DNA of 42,781 nucleotides from contig JALVTJ010000016.1 in assembly GCA_027036005.1 (NCBI GenBank), positions 1-42,781 of the forward strand, in the 5' to 3' direction. The notes under the pieces are model-generated. The model made no database searches and was not told where the DNA came from. It saw nothing but the letters and a program-made list of their open reading frames with translations. A program made the translations under genes and the position numbers. The stretch is from Nautiliaceae bacterium (GTDB lineage: Bacteria; Campylobacterota; Campylobacteria; Campylobacterales; Nautiliaceae). This document shows, one piece after another, positions 24,023 to 32,858 of this stretch (positions within the stretch are counted from its first letter, which is position 1; the number at the start of each line of letters is the position of its first letter).

Positions 24023-25558
24023 ATGAAAAAAATTGTCACTGCGGGAATAAGCGTTGCAGCAATAACAAGTATGGCGTTTGCTGTAAACTTGGATTCAAAT
24101 CCGAATTATGTAAGGCTCAAAAATTTTCATCCAAAAGGTGTAAGTAACGCTCAATGTTTAATGTGTCATAAAACTACTGATCCGGGTATAGTAGCGGATT
24201 GGGAGCATTCAAAACACGCAAAAGCGGGTGTAGGTTGTGTGCAATGTCACGTTGTTCCGAAAAATTATCCTACTGCATTTAAAGCACACCCTTATCAAGG
24301 TGCTAACTGGACTGTTCAAATTGCAGTTTCTTCTGTAACTTGTGCTAAATGTCATGCTAAGGAAGTTAAAGAATTTTTAAATTCAGGTCACGCAAGAGCT
24401 GGTGCTCAATGGCTTGCTATTAATAATACAAAACATGGCTTTTTGATGAGTAAGTTAGCTTATAATTATGAAAGTTTAAAGGGTAAAAATCCTTCACTTA
24501 ACGGATTTAGCGCTGCTAAAATGGATAAAGGTATTAGACACGATTCAAGCTTTTACAGAGCTAATCAAGACAATCCGAATGTTGCAAACTTAAATGTGGC
24601 AAATACATGTATTCAATGTCATGGAACCACTATTAAATTAGATAAAGAAGGAAGACCACTTCCTAGCACATGGCCAAATGACGGTATGGCATCATTATAT
24701 CCTGATGGTGGGGTTGGTAACTGTTTGGCATGTCATAGCAGACATAAATTTTCAGCAGCAGAAGCAAGGAATCCTGCTTCTTGTGAAAATTGTCACTTAG
24801 GACCTGACCATCCGGATAAAGAAATTTTTGAATCAAGTGTTCACGGACATATTTTTGAAACAAATGAAAAAGATTATGATTTTTCAACTGGAAAACAAAT
24901 TCCTGGAAAAACTTTAAGAGGACCTACATGTTTTACTTGTCATATGAGTGGTATTAATGGTCTTAAAGCAACTCATAACGTTTCACTTAGACTTAAATGG
25001 AACTTATGGGCACCTGCAAGTTTTCTAAGAACAGGTGGACATGAAACAGCCGGATGGGCTTGGTGGAGCGGTGGAGGAAAAGTAATTCCTGGTAAAACAA
25101 TTATTAGAGGAAATGCTAAAGCTGGTAATCCAAATGGACCTGAGGCTGCAAGGGCTGATATGAAAAAAGTTTGTATGACTTGTCATGAGGCTACATTTGT
25201 AAGTAATTATTTTCAAAGAACTGATGCAGCAGTTAAAGTGTATAATGAATATCACGCATATGCGACAAAAATGCTAAAAGAACTTAAAGCCAAAGGATTA
25301 ATAAAATCAGATGTATGGAGTGATCCTTTCTTTAAACTTTATTATTATTTATGGCATCATGAAGGAAGAAGATTCAGACAAGGTGCAGCGATGGGAAGTC
25401 CTGATTATGCACATTGGCATGGTGTATTTGAAGTAATGCAAGATATTAGAGAAATGAATGATATTTTCAATTATAGAATGAGAATGCTTAAAAAATACGG
25501 AAGTGCTAAAAAAGTTCTTGAAAACGAACCTCCAATGCCGGTTGTTACTCACGAATAA
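24023..25558 (+). CDS. hao: Octaheme cytochrome c, hydroxylamine-oxidoreductase family (epsilon-Hao)
   Basis: 511 residues with a signal peptide (end near AFA-VNL). Eight CxxCH sites in order: CLMCH, CVQCH, CAKCH, CIQCH, CLACH, CENCH, CFTCH, CMTCH. Count and spacing match the Hao family, not pentahaem NrfA. In Campylobacterota such as Nautilia, Caminibacter and some Campylobacter, this protein replaces NrfA and is proposed to act reductively on nitrite or hydroxylamine. The C-terminal region (DYAHWHGVFEVMQDI) is Hao-like, but I cannot assign the cross-linking Tyr of nitrifier Hao by eye. AAAAAGGAG precedes the ATG. Its quinol-side partner is probably the tetraheme protein at 38049, which shares its promoter architecture. 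Confidence 0.9.
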   Translation: MKKIVTAGISVAAITSMAFAVNLDSNPNYVRLKNFHPKGVSNAQCLMCHKTTDPGIVADWEHSKHAKAGVGCVQCHVVPKNYPTAFKAHPYQGANWTVQIAVSSVTCAKCHAKEVKEFLNSGHARAGAQWLAINNTKHGFLMSKLAYNYESLKGKNPSLNGFSAAKMDKGIRHDSSFYRANQDNPNVANLNVANTCIQCHGTTIKLDKEGRPLPSTWPNDGMASLYPDGGVGNCLACHSRHKFSAAEARNPASCENCHLGPDHPDKEIFESSVHGHIFETNEKDYDFSTGKQIPGKTLRGPTCFTCHMSGINGLKATHNVSLRLKWNLWAPASFLRTGGHETAGWAWWSGGGKVIPGKTIIRGNAKAGNPNGPEAARADMKKVCMTCHEATFVSNYFQRTDAAVKVYNEYHAYATKMLKELKAKGLIKSDVWSDPFFKLYYYLWHHEGRRFRQGAAMGSPDYAHWHGVFEVMQDIREMNDIFNYRMRMLKKYGSAKKVLENEPPMPVVTHE

Positions 25559-25564
25559 TTTTTT

Positions 25565-25587
25565 AAGCCCTTTCGGGCTTTTCTTTT
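25565..25587 (+). terminator. Intrinsic terminator after hao
   Basis: AAGCCC-TTTC-GGGCTT hairpin followed by TTCTTTT, starting 7 bases after the hao stop codon. GC-rich for this genome. Confidence 0.88.
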
Positions 25588-25740
25588 ACTGCATAAAAGT
25601 GTTTGACACTTATTAAACTTATTTTATTCTCTGCTGTCTATTAAAAATATAAACAATTTATAGTTTAAAGAAATTCCATTCCAAGTTATTTATTTGCTTT
25701 ATATACTTTTTTACAAACTCCGAATGGAGCTAAATGTATA
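25588..25740. other. Gap between convergent hao and nap operons
   Basis: No gene seen. It holds a perfect small inverted repeat AAGTGT-TTG-ACACTT at 25597-25611 and a weak hairpin AACTCC-GAAT-GGAGCT at 25716-25731 on the nap side without a T-tract on the minus strand. The inverted repeat carries one GACACT half like the operator half-sites at hao, but not as a direct repeat. Confidence 0.4.
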
Positions 25741-26085
25741 TTAATATTTTCCTTTTAAGCTACCAAAATATGTTATTTTTTCAATAGGTTTATCTTCATT
25801 TAATTCTTTTACTGTTTTTTCAAAATCTATATTTTTCATCATTTTATCAAGTTCTTCTTCACAGTAGCTCATATGCATATCAGCACTGATTACAAAAGGT
25901 ATTTCCTCTAAGATTCTTACTTTTTCAATTTCTTCTTCAACGCTTTCTCCTTCGATTGTTACTATTATTATACCTTTTTCTTTATCACCGAAATGAACCT
26001 CACATATATCGCTTTCTTTGAGATTTAGCCATACGGCATCATAATTTTTAGGTAATGTTTTAACTATTATACTTGAAATATTCAT
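25741..26085 (-). CDS. napD: NapD, nitrate reductase maturation chaperone
   Basis: 114 residues. The N-terminus MNISSIIVKTLPKNYDAVWLNLKESDICEVHFGDKEKGIIIVTIEG matches NapD (usually written MNISSIVV-P-- with ferredoxin-like fold). It binds the twin-arginine signal of NapA and holds back export until the Mo cofactor is inserted. It is the last gene of the nap operon, as in other Campylobacterota. Length is a little over that of E. coli NapD (87), due to an acidic tail. Confidence 0.88.
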   Translation of the reverse strand: MNISSIIVKTLPKNYDAVWLNLKESDICEVHFGDKEKGIIIVTIEGESVEEEIEKVRILEEIPFVISADMHMSYCEEELDKMMKNIDFEKTVKELNEDKPIEKITYFGSLKGKY

Positions 26086-26095
26086 ATTACTCCTT

Positions 26096-27046
26096 TTATT
26101 TTAATTTCCAGATAATAATTTCGCTTGGTGAATAACTGATTAATTCATTATTTGATAAAAACTTCATATTAATTAAAGGCATTTGATGCCCTTTTAACAA
26201 ATAAAGAGGTTTTGAGTATATGTTATAAACCATAATATTATCTTTTTCATCATATTGGATTGCATATTTTTCTAAATTTGGCGAAAGTGCAGCAGCGTAA
26301 GGTAAAAATTTTGCATCAGTTTTAGTAATCATTGTTTTTGTGTTTATATTATAAATTGCAACTCTTTTATCACTACTTGCATTGATAATATAATTTTTTA
26401 TAAAATCTATTCCTATTGTTTTATCTTTGTTATATCCTATCAAATCAAATAACTTTCTACCTGTTTTAATATCTACAACATGAATAACACCGCTTTCATC
26501 TCCTATTGCAATTTTTGTTTTTCTTTTATTTATTGCGTATGTGGAAAAAACATAATTTCCGATTTGTGTATCATAAAGAAATTTTTTTTCTTTTAAATTA
26601 TAAAGCATTATTTCATCACTTAAAAGAGCGAATAATATATTGCTTTTATTTATAAAAGAAGCTTTCATAAACATTTTTTCACTAGTAAAAATTTTTTTTA
26701 ATTTTCTTTTTTTTAAATTATAAATAAATAATATTCTGGATTCATTCTCGCCTTGTGCTAAAATTAAAAGATTTTTTCCGTTTTTTGATATATCAAGAGA
26801 ATAAATGGGCATTGAGATTAAATCTCCCATGAAATCATGAATTTTTGGTAAAATGATTTCATTTATTTTTTTATTTGTTTTAAAATCATTTATTAATATG
26901 TGGCCGTTTTCTAGACCGACAATTAAATATTTTTTATTAAATGCGACTTTTGAGATATAATAACTATATCTGTAAAATTTGTAAGGTTTAATAATAGGAA
27001 GAGCAAACGCCATTGCCGCAAAAAAAATCATTATAATTTTTTTCAT
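26096..27046 (-). CDS. napL: NapL, WD40/beta-propeller-like protein of the nap operon
   Basis: 316 residues with signal peptide (KKIIMIFFAAMAFALP). Repeating blades such as YLIVGLENGHILINDFKTNK, TKIAIGDESGVIHVVDIKTGRKLFDL and ISYSPSEIIIWKLK indicate a WD-repeat propeller in the periplasm. NapL is found only in epsilon-type nap operons, between napF and napD; its job is poorly known, with some evidence elsewhere that it is not strictly required for Nap activity. Position is the strongest evidence. Confidence 0.85.
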   Translation of the reverse strand: MKKIIMIFFAAMAFALPIIKPYKFYRYSYYISKVAFNKKYLIVGLENGHILINDFKTNKKINEIILPKIHDFMGDLISMPIYSLDISKNGKNLLILAQGENESRILFIYNLKKRKLKKIFTSEKMFMKASFINKSNILFALLSDEIMLYNLKEKKFLYDTQIGNYVFSTYAINKRKTKIAIGDESGVIHVVDIKTGRKLFDLIGYNKDKTIGIDFIKNYIINASSDKRVAIYNINTKTMITKTDAKFLPYAAALSPNLEKYAIQYDEKDNIMVYNIYSKPLYLLKGHQMPLINMKFLSNNELISYSPSEIIIWKLK

Positions 27047-27055
27047 AACGCTCCT

Positions 27056-27532
27056 TTATAAAATTTTAGTTGCAATTGCATCAACAGGGCATACTCCTAT
27101 ACAAAAACCGCATCCCGTACATTTATCTAAATCAATTATAGGATTAAGGATACCGTTATAACTAATTGCGTTTTCTCCGCAAATATCTTGACATGAAAAG
27201 CAAACAGTTTTATTCCAAGCTAAACATTTTTGTGTATTTATTATCATTTCAACATTTAATTTTATTTTTTTATTTTCTAATTTTAATACATTATTGGGAC
27301 AAGCGATTGCACATTCATCACAAAATGTGCATCCGTTTATACCAAATTTAATAACGGGTTTTTCATTTTCTATAAAAATTATTTTTTCAGGACATGCATT
27401 TTTGCATTCTTTTGTTTTACATTCCAAACAATTTAAAAAATCTTCTTTTTTTTCAAAATAAGGCGGATAGATAAAAGATCTAAAAGGAGAAGGGACTCTC
27501 CTGAATAAATTTCTTTTTCTTTTATCTATCAT
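27056..27532 (-). CDS. napF: NapF, cytoplasmic iron-sulfur protein
   Basis: 158 residues, no signal peptide. Cysteine clusters: CLECKTKECKNACP, CTFCDECAIACP, the irregular CLAWNKTVCFSCQDIC, and CTGCGFCIGVCP, compatible with up to four [4Fe-4S] clusters. The N-terminal KRNLFRRVPSPFRSFIYPPY is typical for NapF. It interacts with NapA before export and may help install its cluster. It overlaps napB by 4 bases. Confidence 0.9.
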   Translation of the reverse strand: MIDKRKRNLFRRVPSPFRSFIYPPYFEKKEDFLNCLECKTKECKNACPEKIIFIENEKPVIKFGINGCTFCDECAIACPNNVLKLENKKIKLNVEMIINTQKCLAWNKTVCFSCQDICGENAISYNGILNPIIDLDKCTGCGFCIGVCPVDAIATKIL

Positions 27533-28035
27533 TTCATCCCTACATTGGCTTTCATAGATTCGAATTTATTTTCCACAACAGGATTTAATTTTGCCTGAGG
27601 AGCATGACAAGTTGTACAAAAATATCTACTTCCTGCAACTCTTCTTATATGTTTACCATTTTCAAAGTTATCTATAAAATGATCTTTTGGCATAGGAGTA
27701 ACCCCCAAAGCTTTTGCGTTTTGTGGCATGTGGCAATTTAAGCACATATTATTTTTGGCCGTAATTGGTGTCATTCCGGCAATGCTATGAGGTATCATTG
27801 GAGGAGCCGTTACATATGAAGTTTTATATAATTTAACCTTTCCAGGTATTGGAGCTTGAGAATTGTAAGTTACAACAGGCAGATTTTGAGAGCCTTTATT
27901 CAGTCCCGCTTTTCTTATGCCTGTTATTTGAACGGTTTTGTTTGATACTTGATTGTTTGTTGTAGAATTTACTTGGTTACATCCGGTTAATAATATTAAT
28001 GCACCAATAGAACTAATTAGTAGTGTTTTTTTCAT
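27529..28035 (-). CDS. napB: NapB, dihaem cytochrome subunit of periplasmic nitrate reductase
   Basis: 168 residues. Two haem sites, CLNCH (about 97) and CTTCH (about 142), each followed by a Met/Pro-rich loop, and the segment VTAPPMIPHSIAGMTPITAKNN, which is standard for NapB. It passes electrons to NapA. The signal sequence ends LLTGCNQ, a lipobox, suggesting a lipid anchor where most NapB are soluble. The start lies inside napH (overlap 23 bases). Confidence 0.93.
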   Translation of the reverse strand: MKKTLLISSIGALILLTGCNQVNSTTNNQVSNKTVQITGIRKAGLNKGSQNLPVVTYNSQAPIPGKVKLYKTSYVTAPPMIPHSIAGMTPITAKNNMCLNCHMPQNAKALGVTPMPKDHFIDNFENGKHIRRVAGSRYFCTTCHAPQAKLNPVVENKFESMKANVGMK

Positions 28036-28855
28036 TTTTTTCTCCTTTTATGAAATTTCTAAGTGAAAATTTTAATGCGTTGTCTTCGCATACTTCGATA
28101 CATCTTCCGCATTCTGTGCATTCAATTCCGTTAATAAAATCACTTTTTTTATTTATTACGGGTGCCAAAACCTGATTTTCCGGACAAATTTCCAAACAAT
28201 TACCGCAATTGGTGCAATTTTCTTTTGTATGATATACTCTTATAAAGTTTTTTGTCCCTATCAAAGAATACATAGCTCCCACAGGGCAGATATGACCACA
28301 CCAACCGTTTTTTAGCACAAATGCATCAAAAATAAAAATAACCAAAAGCCAAATCCATCCAAATCCCAAACTAAATGCTACACCTCTTGTAAATATTCCA
28401 ATTGGGCTTATAAATTCAAAAGCTGCTGCACCTATAATTGTTGAAAATATTAATAAAATAATCATAAAGGCATATCTGAATTTTTTAATTTTTATTGCAC
28501 TGATTAGATTGTCTTTTTCATGATGGGTTTTTCTCCTAATCCATCCAGCTAAATCAGTAATAAGATTAACTGGACATACCCAGCTACAATATGCTCTTCC
28601 ACCGATTATCGCATAAAAAAGTGTAATAATAATTACACCTATGATTAAATTAGAACTAATTACCGCACCTGCAAAAAGCATTTGCAAAAATGCATACGGA
28701 TCTGTTAAGGGAATGGTATTAAAAAGTTTTGAAAAACTTAAATTCCCCACTAAAATTTTCCATCCGTAATAATTAGCTCCGAAATATAAAAAAAGAATTG
28801 CAAACTGAGTAATACGTCTAAGGATTAAATATCTGTTTTTAATTATTTTATTCAT
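28013..28855 (-). CDS. napH: NapH, membrane quinol dehydrogenase subunit
   Basis: 280 residues. Four to five membrane helices, paired CxxxCP motifs on the cytoplasmic side (CSWVCPVN, CGHICPVG), and two C-terminal [4Fe-4S] motifs, CTNCGNCLEICP and CTECGRCIEVC. With NapG it forms a menaquinol dehydrogenase feeding NapB in organisms without NapC. ATG overlaps the end of napG by 8 bases. Confidence 0.93.
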   Translation of the reverse strand: MNKIIKNRYLILRRITQFAILFLYFGANYYGWKILVGNLSFSKLFNTIPLTDPYAFLQMLFAGAVISSNLIIGVIIITLFYAIIGGRAYCSWVCPVNLITDLAGWIRRKTHHEKDNLISAIKIKKFRYAFMIILLIFSTIIGAAAFEFISPIGIFTRGVAFSLGFGWIWLLVIFIFDAFVLKNGWCGHICPVGAMYSLIGTKNFIRVYHTKENCTNCGNCLEICPENQVLAPVINKKSDFINGIECTECGRCIEVCEDNALKFSLRNFIKGEKNEKNTTN

Positions 28856-29663
28856 TCCAATTTACTCCCTGATTTAGATTTTGGAGTGGATTTTCTTTAC
28901 TCCAAGGAGTTTTGGTTGTTGTTTTAGTGCTTGCGTTTTTAACTCTCTCTTGGTCTTTTTTACTCCATCCTTTGACGTATCTATTACTTACTTTTCCAAG
29001 GAATACGTCTCTTGGAAAAATTTTGATCGCGGCTTTTTCTGTTACGCATGCCATTTCACACATTCCGCAACCCGTGCAATAGTTTTCATGCACTACCGGA
29101 ATTCTATAAGCATGTTTTCCGGTTCTTTTATTTTGTTTCCATTCAATTGTAATCGCTTTATCCATTTCAGGACACGCTCTATAACAAGCCGTGCATTGTA
29201 ATCCCCAAAATGCAATACAGCTGCTTGGATCAATGACAGCTACACCCATTTTTGCATAATCTATTGCAACTTTACCTTTGTCATTTTGACACTCTTTTGG
29301 TGTAAGGGCGCCGGTAGGACAGGCATACATACAAGGAATGTCATCGCACATAAAACACGGCCCTGTTCTTGCATTAAAATAAGGTGTTCCTATTGGCACA
29401 TTATCTCCCGGCGATGCTAATTTCAATGTATCTATTTCTATGCCGTTTACTATCATTTTATTTTCTCTGTTTTTGCATGCGTCAACGCACAAACCGCATC
29501 TTATGCATGTTTTAATGAAATCCTTTTCAGGCAACGCACCAGGCGGTCTTAAAGCCAGAGGTTTGTCTTTATTCTCTTCGGCAAAACCTCCTACAATAGC
29601 GCCGGCAGCAGTAGCTGCCGCCGAAAGCTGCAAAAGAGAAGTTAAAAAATTTCTTCTATCCAA
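28848..29663 (-). CDS. napG: NapG, periplasmic iron-sulfur subunit of NapGH
   Basis: 271 residues. Twin-arginine-type signal (MDRRNFLTSLLQLSAAATA). Four [4Fe-4S] motifs: CIRCGLCVDACKN, CFMCDDIPCMYACP, the spaced CIAFWGLQCTACYRACP and CTGCGMCEMACV. It takes electrons from NapH and passes them to NapB. Follows napA by 9 bases, the epsilon-type order napA-napG-napH. Confidence 0.93.
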   Translation of the reverse strand: MDRRNFLTSLLQLSAAATAAGAIVGGFAEENKDKPLALRPPGALPEKDFIKTCIRCGLCVDACKNRENKMIVNGIEIDTLKLASPGDNVPIGTPYFNARTGPCFMCDDIPCMYACPTGALTPKECQNDKGKVAIDYAKMGVAVIDPSSCIAFWGLQCTACYRACPEMDKAITIEWKQNKRTGKHAYRIPVVHENYCTGCGMCEMACVTEKAAIKIFPRDVFLGKVSNRYVKGWSKKDQERVKNASTKTTTKTPWSKENPLQNLNQGVNWNE

Positions 29664-29672
29664 TTTTTACCT

Positions 29673-32507
29673 TTATGCTTTATAAATTTTAACAGCCGCT
29701 TTTTTATAATCGGTTTCTTTACTCATAGGACAAGTTGCATCAAGTGTGCATTTATTAATTAAAATTCTTTCGTCAAACCAAGGAATCATTACTAATCCTC
29801 TTGGAGGTTTATTTCTTCCTCTTGTTTCAATTCTTGCTTTTACTTTACCTCTTCTACTTTCAATTACAACTAAATCAAATCTTTCAAGTCCTAATTCTTT
29901 AGCATCTTTTGGATTCATATATAAAAGAGCTTCCGGCATTGCTCTATATAGTTCAGGAACCCTCATTGTCATTGTTCCGGTATGCCATTGTTCAAGAACC
30001 CTTCCTGTGCATAGCCAGAATTTATAACCGTTTGTATCATATTTCGGATCTTCCGGATGCACCATAAACGGTCTCCAGAAAATTTTCGCTTTATTTGGAA
30101 GATGAATTTTTCCTTCGCTTTTAATAGGACCTTTTAAATTACCTCTTTTAATAGTTTTAAGAAGCGGTCCGTAAAATGCAAATTTTTCTCCCGGTTTTGC
30201 AAATTTTCTTGCATACGGGTCATAATTGACATTAAATCTCCATTTTGTTTCGTGTCCGTTTACAACAGGCCATCTTAGACCTCTTACTTTTTGATATGTA
30301 TCAAAATCGGCTAAGTCATGACCTCTACCAATACCGAATTTTCTGTATTCTTCCCACATTGCTTTTTGAATAAAAAATCCGTAACCGTTAAATACTTTTC
30401 CATCACTTCCCACAACCTTCCTGAAATCACCTTCAGCTTCTGTATTAGGATGCATTTTTCCTGTTCCAGGATTTTTGGCGATAGGATCTGGCCATGGGAA
30501 ATTTTTGCGATACTCATCTCTATTAAATAAAACATCAAATAACGTATCTTCCGGACTATAACCCATCTCTTTTGCTTTGTCTAAAACATTTGGTAAAATA
30601 GTTCCATTTGGCAATTTCCATTCATGCCATACTTCTTTTAATTTAAATCTTTTTGCAAATTCTGTTAAAGTCCAAAGATCAGGCATTGCAATTCCAGGAG
30701 CTACAACTTGCTGTCTCCAATGTTGAGTTCTTCTTTCTGCATTTCCGTAAGCTCCCCATTTTTCATAAATCATGGCTATTGGCAATACCAAATCGGCTAC
30801 TCTCGCTGATACACCAGGATAACATTCGCTAACTACAATGAAATTATCCATAGTTCTTGCAGCTTTTAGCCAATGGTTTGCATTTGCTGTATTTTGCCAA
30901 GGGTTATTAACTTGTGCCCATACCCATTTTAAATGACCTGATTCAAGTTCTCTCATCATTTTAACAAAATGATATCCTACTTTTGGGTTAATTGTTCCAT
31001 GAGGAATTTTCCATAATCGTTCGGCTATTTTTCTATGTTTAGGAATTGCTACAAGCAAATCAGCTGGAAGTCTGTGTGCAAATGTTCCTACTTCTCTTGC
31101 TGTTCCGCATGCACTTGGTTGACCCGTTAAAGAGAATGCACCGTTACCCGGTTCAGCCTGTTTTCCAAGTAATAGATGAACCATATATACAATTTCGTTA
31201 ATCCAGCTTCCTCTAACATGTTGATTGAAGCCCATTGTCCAGAAAGATACTATTTTTCTATTTGGATCACAATAAAGATCTGCTAATTTAACAAGTTTTC
31301 TTTTAAAGCTTTCAAGTGATTCGTCTTTATCACCTTTTGCAACTTTTGCTACGTAATCTAATGTATAAGGCTCGACCGCTTTTTTGAAATCTTCAAAACT
31401 TATTTCCCAATGCCAAAACGGAGCGTGTCCTTTTCTATGTTTCATAACCATTTCATCACCGGCTTTCCATTTACCGATAGGACTTAGCGCAACCGCTTCT
31501 TCTGGTGTTACGACTTTTGCTTTTTGTTTTACGATTGTTTGCATTTCTTTGCTGGAATATCCAAGTTTTTCGGCAACGCTAGGCTCTCTCATACCATAAC
31601 CGGTATCCACTGTTCCTGTTGCAAAGATTGTATGTTTTTTAACAAAATCCCAATTAACAGCATTTCTTTTTAAAATTTCTCTACCTATATAATTCATAAT
31701 AGCTAAGTCTGTATTAGGTCTGAAAATTATTTCCATATCTGCAAGGTTTGAGCATCTATTTCTGTAAGTTGAGAGGTTAACAATTGTATATTTATCCGGA
31801 TTGTTTAATTTTGCATCGGATACTCTTGACCAAAGAATTGGATGCATTTCAGCCATATTTGCACCCCAAGTAATTACGGTATCTGTAAGTTCGATATCAT
31901 CGTAACATCCGCTTGGCTCATCGATACCGAATGTTTGATAAAAACCTACAACCGCACTTGCCATACAGTGCCTTGCATTAGGATCTATATTATTGCTTCT
32001 CCATCCGGCTTTTACCAATTTAAGCGCTACATATCCTTCTTCAATTGTATATTGACCGGAACCGAAAATTCCCACGCTTGTAGGACCGTATTTGTTATAA
32101 TATTTTTTAAATTGTCTCTCCATTTCATCAAACGCTCTTTTCCAGCTAACTGGTCTAAATGGTGCATTTTTATCAAATTCTCCGTTTTCATTTAGTCTAA
32201 GTAGAGGTTGAGTTAATCTGTCTGCCCCATACATAATTTTTGCATTAAAGTATCCTTTAATACAGTTAATTCCTCTATTAACCGGATTTAAAGGATCTCC
32301 TTTTACAGCTACACATTTATTTCCTTTTGTAGCAATCATAATACCACAACCTGTTCCACAAAAACGACATACCGCTTTATCCCATTGCCAGCCTTGCTGT
32401 GTTGCATCGGCTTGTGCTTTTACTTCTTCGGGAATTACAATCCCTGCTGCACTTGCCGCTGCTACTGCCGCTGTTGTTTTTAAAAAGTCTCTTCTGTTCA
32501 TTGACAT
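29673..32507 (-). CDS. napA: NapA, catalytic subunit of periplasmic nitrate reductase
   Basis: 944 residues from the ATG at 32507, which has AAAGGAG 5 bases upstream; the track start at 32570 adds 21 residues before the true Tat signal. Tat motif NRRDFLK, a [4Fe-4S] site beginning CRFCGTGCG, then the molybdopterin domains: ARHCMASAV (Cys ligand of Mo in the usual NapA context), [27 protein letters not shown], and C-terminal [20 protein letters not shown]. It reduces nitrate to nitrite on a bis-MGD Mo centre in the periplasm. First gene of napAGHBFLD. No napC follows, as expected for this phylum. Confidence 0.97.
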   Translation of the reverse strand: MSMNRRDFLKTTAAVAAASAAGIVIPEEVKAQADATQQGWQWDKAVCRFCGTGCGIMIATKGNKCVAVKGDPLNPVNRGINCIKGYFNAKIMYGADRLTQPLLRLNENGEFDKNAPFRPVSWKRAFDEMERQFKKYYNKYGPTSVGIFGSGQYTIEEGYVALKLVKAGWRSNNIDPNARHCMASAVVGFYQTFGIDEPSGCYDDIELTDTVITWGANMAEMHPILWSRVSDAKLNNPDKYTIVNLSTYRNRCSNLADMEIIFRPNTDLAIMNYIGREILKRNAVNWDFVKKHTIFATGTVDTGYGMREPSVAEKLGYSSKEMQTIVKQKAKVVTPEEAVALSPIGKWKAGDEMVMKHRKGHAPFWHWEISFEDFKKAVEPYTLDYVAKVAKGDKDESLESFKRKLVKLADLYCDPNRKIVSFWTMGFNQHVRGSWINEIVYMVHLLLGKQAEPGNGAFSLTGQPSACGTAREVGTFAHRLPADLLVAIPKHRKIAERLWKIPHGTINPKVGYHFVKMMRELESGHLKWVWAQVNNPWQNTANANHWLKAARTMDNFIVVSECYPGVSARVADLVLPIAMIYEKWGAYGNAERRTQHWRQQVVAPGIAMPDLWTLTEFAKRFKLKEVWHEWKLPNGTILPNVLDKAKEMGYSPEDTLFDVLFNRDEYRKNFPWPDPIAKNPGTGKMHPNTEAEGDFRKVVGSDGKVFNGYGFFIQKAMWEEYRKFGIGRGHDLADFDTYQKVRGLRWPVVNGHETKWRFNVNYDPYARKFAKPGEKFAFYGPLLKTIKRGNLKGPIKSEGKIHLPNKAKIFWRPFMVHPEDPKYDTNGYKFWLCTGRVLEQWHTGTMTMRVPELYRAMPEALLYMNPKDAKELGLERFDLVVIESRRGKVKARIETRGRNKPPRGLVMIPWFDERILINKCTLDATCPMSKETDYKKAAVKIYKA

Positions 32508-32538
32508 ACTATCTCCTTTGGGAATTAATTTCATTTTA

Positions 32539-32544
32539 ATTATA
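32539..32544 (-). promoter_or_regulatory. Likely -10 element of the nap operon
   Basis: TATAAT on the minus strand, 32 bases before the napA ATG. A T-run lies where the -35 should be, so an activator is probably needed. The direct repeat at 32593-32613 is centred about 60 bases upstream of the expected start site. Confidence 0.5.
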
Positions 32545-32592
32545 TTACTTTTTGAAAGAAAAAAAAACAAAAATTTGACATTTTTATTTTTA

Positions 32593-32613
32593 TGGCACTT
32601 TTATGGCACTTTT
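32593..32613. promoter_or_regulatory. PhoB-box-like direct repeat between nap and mod
   Basis: TGGCACT-TTTA-TGGCACT, the most regular copy of the 11-bp repeat also found at hao (23962) and at the tetraheme gene (37998). Ten bases after the second GGCAC on the plus strand is TAAATT (32620-32625), a weak -10 at the same spacing as in the other two copies. The plus strand also fits the sigma-54 pattern (GG-N10-GC), an alternative reading. The site could serve napA (minus), modA (plus) or both. Confidence 0.55.
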
Positions 32614-32672
32614 TGTGAATAAATTGGTGAATGGGTATTTATATTTTTTGGTATTAAAAAAATTTAATTAAT

Positions 32673-32701
32673 TTGACATAAAAACGATTTTAATATATAA
32701 T
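32673..32701 (+). promoter_or_regulatory. Consensus sigma-70 promoter of the mod operon
   Basis: TTGACA (32673-32678), 17 bases, then TATAAT (32696-32701): both hexamers perfect at the ideal spacing. Transcription should start near 32708, just before the structured leader. Confidence 0.88.
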
Positions 32702-32710
32702 TTTAAAAAA

Positions 32711-32856
32711 GGGTTTCGAGCTGTATTTCCTAAGGCTTTTGCTATGGATTGACAGCCGATAGGGTTTAAACGGAAACGTTTAGGCCTCCCGAGTTGGAAA
32801 GAAGCCCACTCCCTAATAAGGGTATTCCATCTCGGGTGCCCTTATTAGAGGAGAGG
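32711..32856 (+). ncRNA. Structured leader, candidate molybdenum-cofactor (Moco) riboswitch
   Basis: The 150-base leader of modA is far more GC-rich and folded than its surroundings. Visible elements: CTGT (32721) with ACAG (32752); a 10-bp hairpin closed by a GAAA tetraloop (GGTTTAAACG / CGTTTAGGCC, 32763-32786); CCCGAG (32788-32793) with CTCGGG (32831-32836), extended by GGAA/TTCC; and a perfect 10-bp pair CTAATAAGGG (32813-32822) / CCCTTATTAG (32839-32848) ending next to the Shine-Dalgarno GAGGAGAGG. The GNRA hairpin followed by CCTCCCGAG resembles what I remember of the Moco motif. Location before molybdate transport genes fits. The family label is inference. Confidence 0.65.
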
Positions 32857-32858
32857 TT

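Noticed and set aside
25597-25611. AAGTGT-TTG-ACACTT as a fourth copy of the nitrate operator
   Set aside because: It is an inverted, not a direct, repeat, lies between convergent gene ends and has no -10 at the fixed distance.
25716-25731. Hairpin AACTCC-GAAT-GGAGCT as terminator of the nap operon
   Set aside because: Short stem with a G-T pair, and the minus strand continues TGTAAAAAAG with no T-tract.
29673-32570. napA start at 32570 from the ORF track
   Set aside because: The 21 extra residues precede a complete Tat signal, and the ribosome-binding site AAAGGAG points to the ATG at 32507.
32593-32613. Reading all three TGGCAC-type repeats as sigma-54 promoters
   Set aside because: Only the nap/mod copy fits GG-N10-GC with a TGGCA block. 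The hao copy has AC at -12, the tetraheme copy lacks GG at -24, and both have TATAAT at a fixed 10-base distance. Kept only as an alternative for one site.
32711-32856. 6S RNA or another free small RNA in the mod leader
   Set aside because: The structured part runs into the modA ribosome-binding site without a terminator, which fits a cis-acting leader better.
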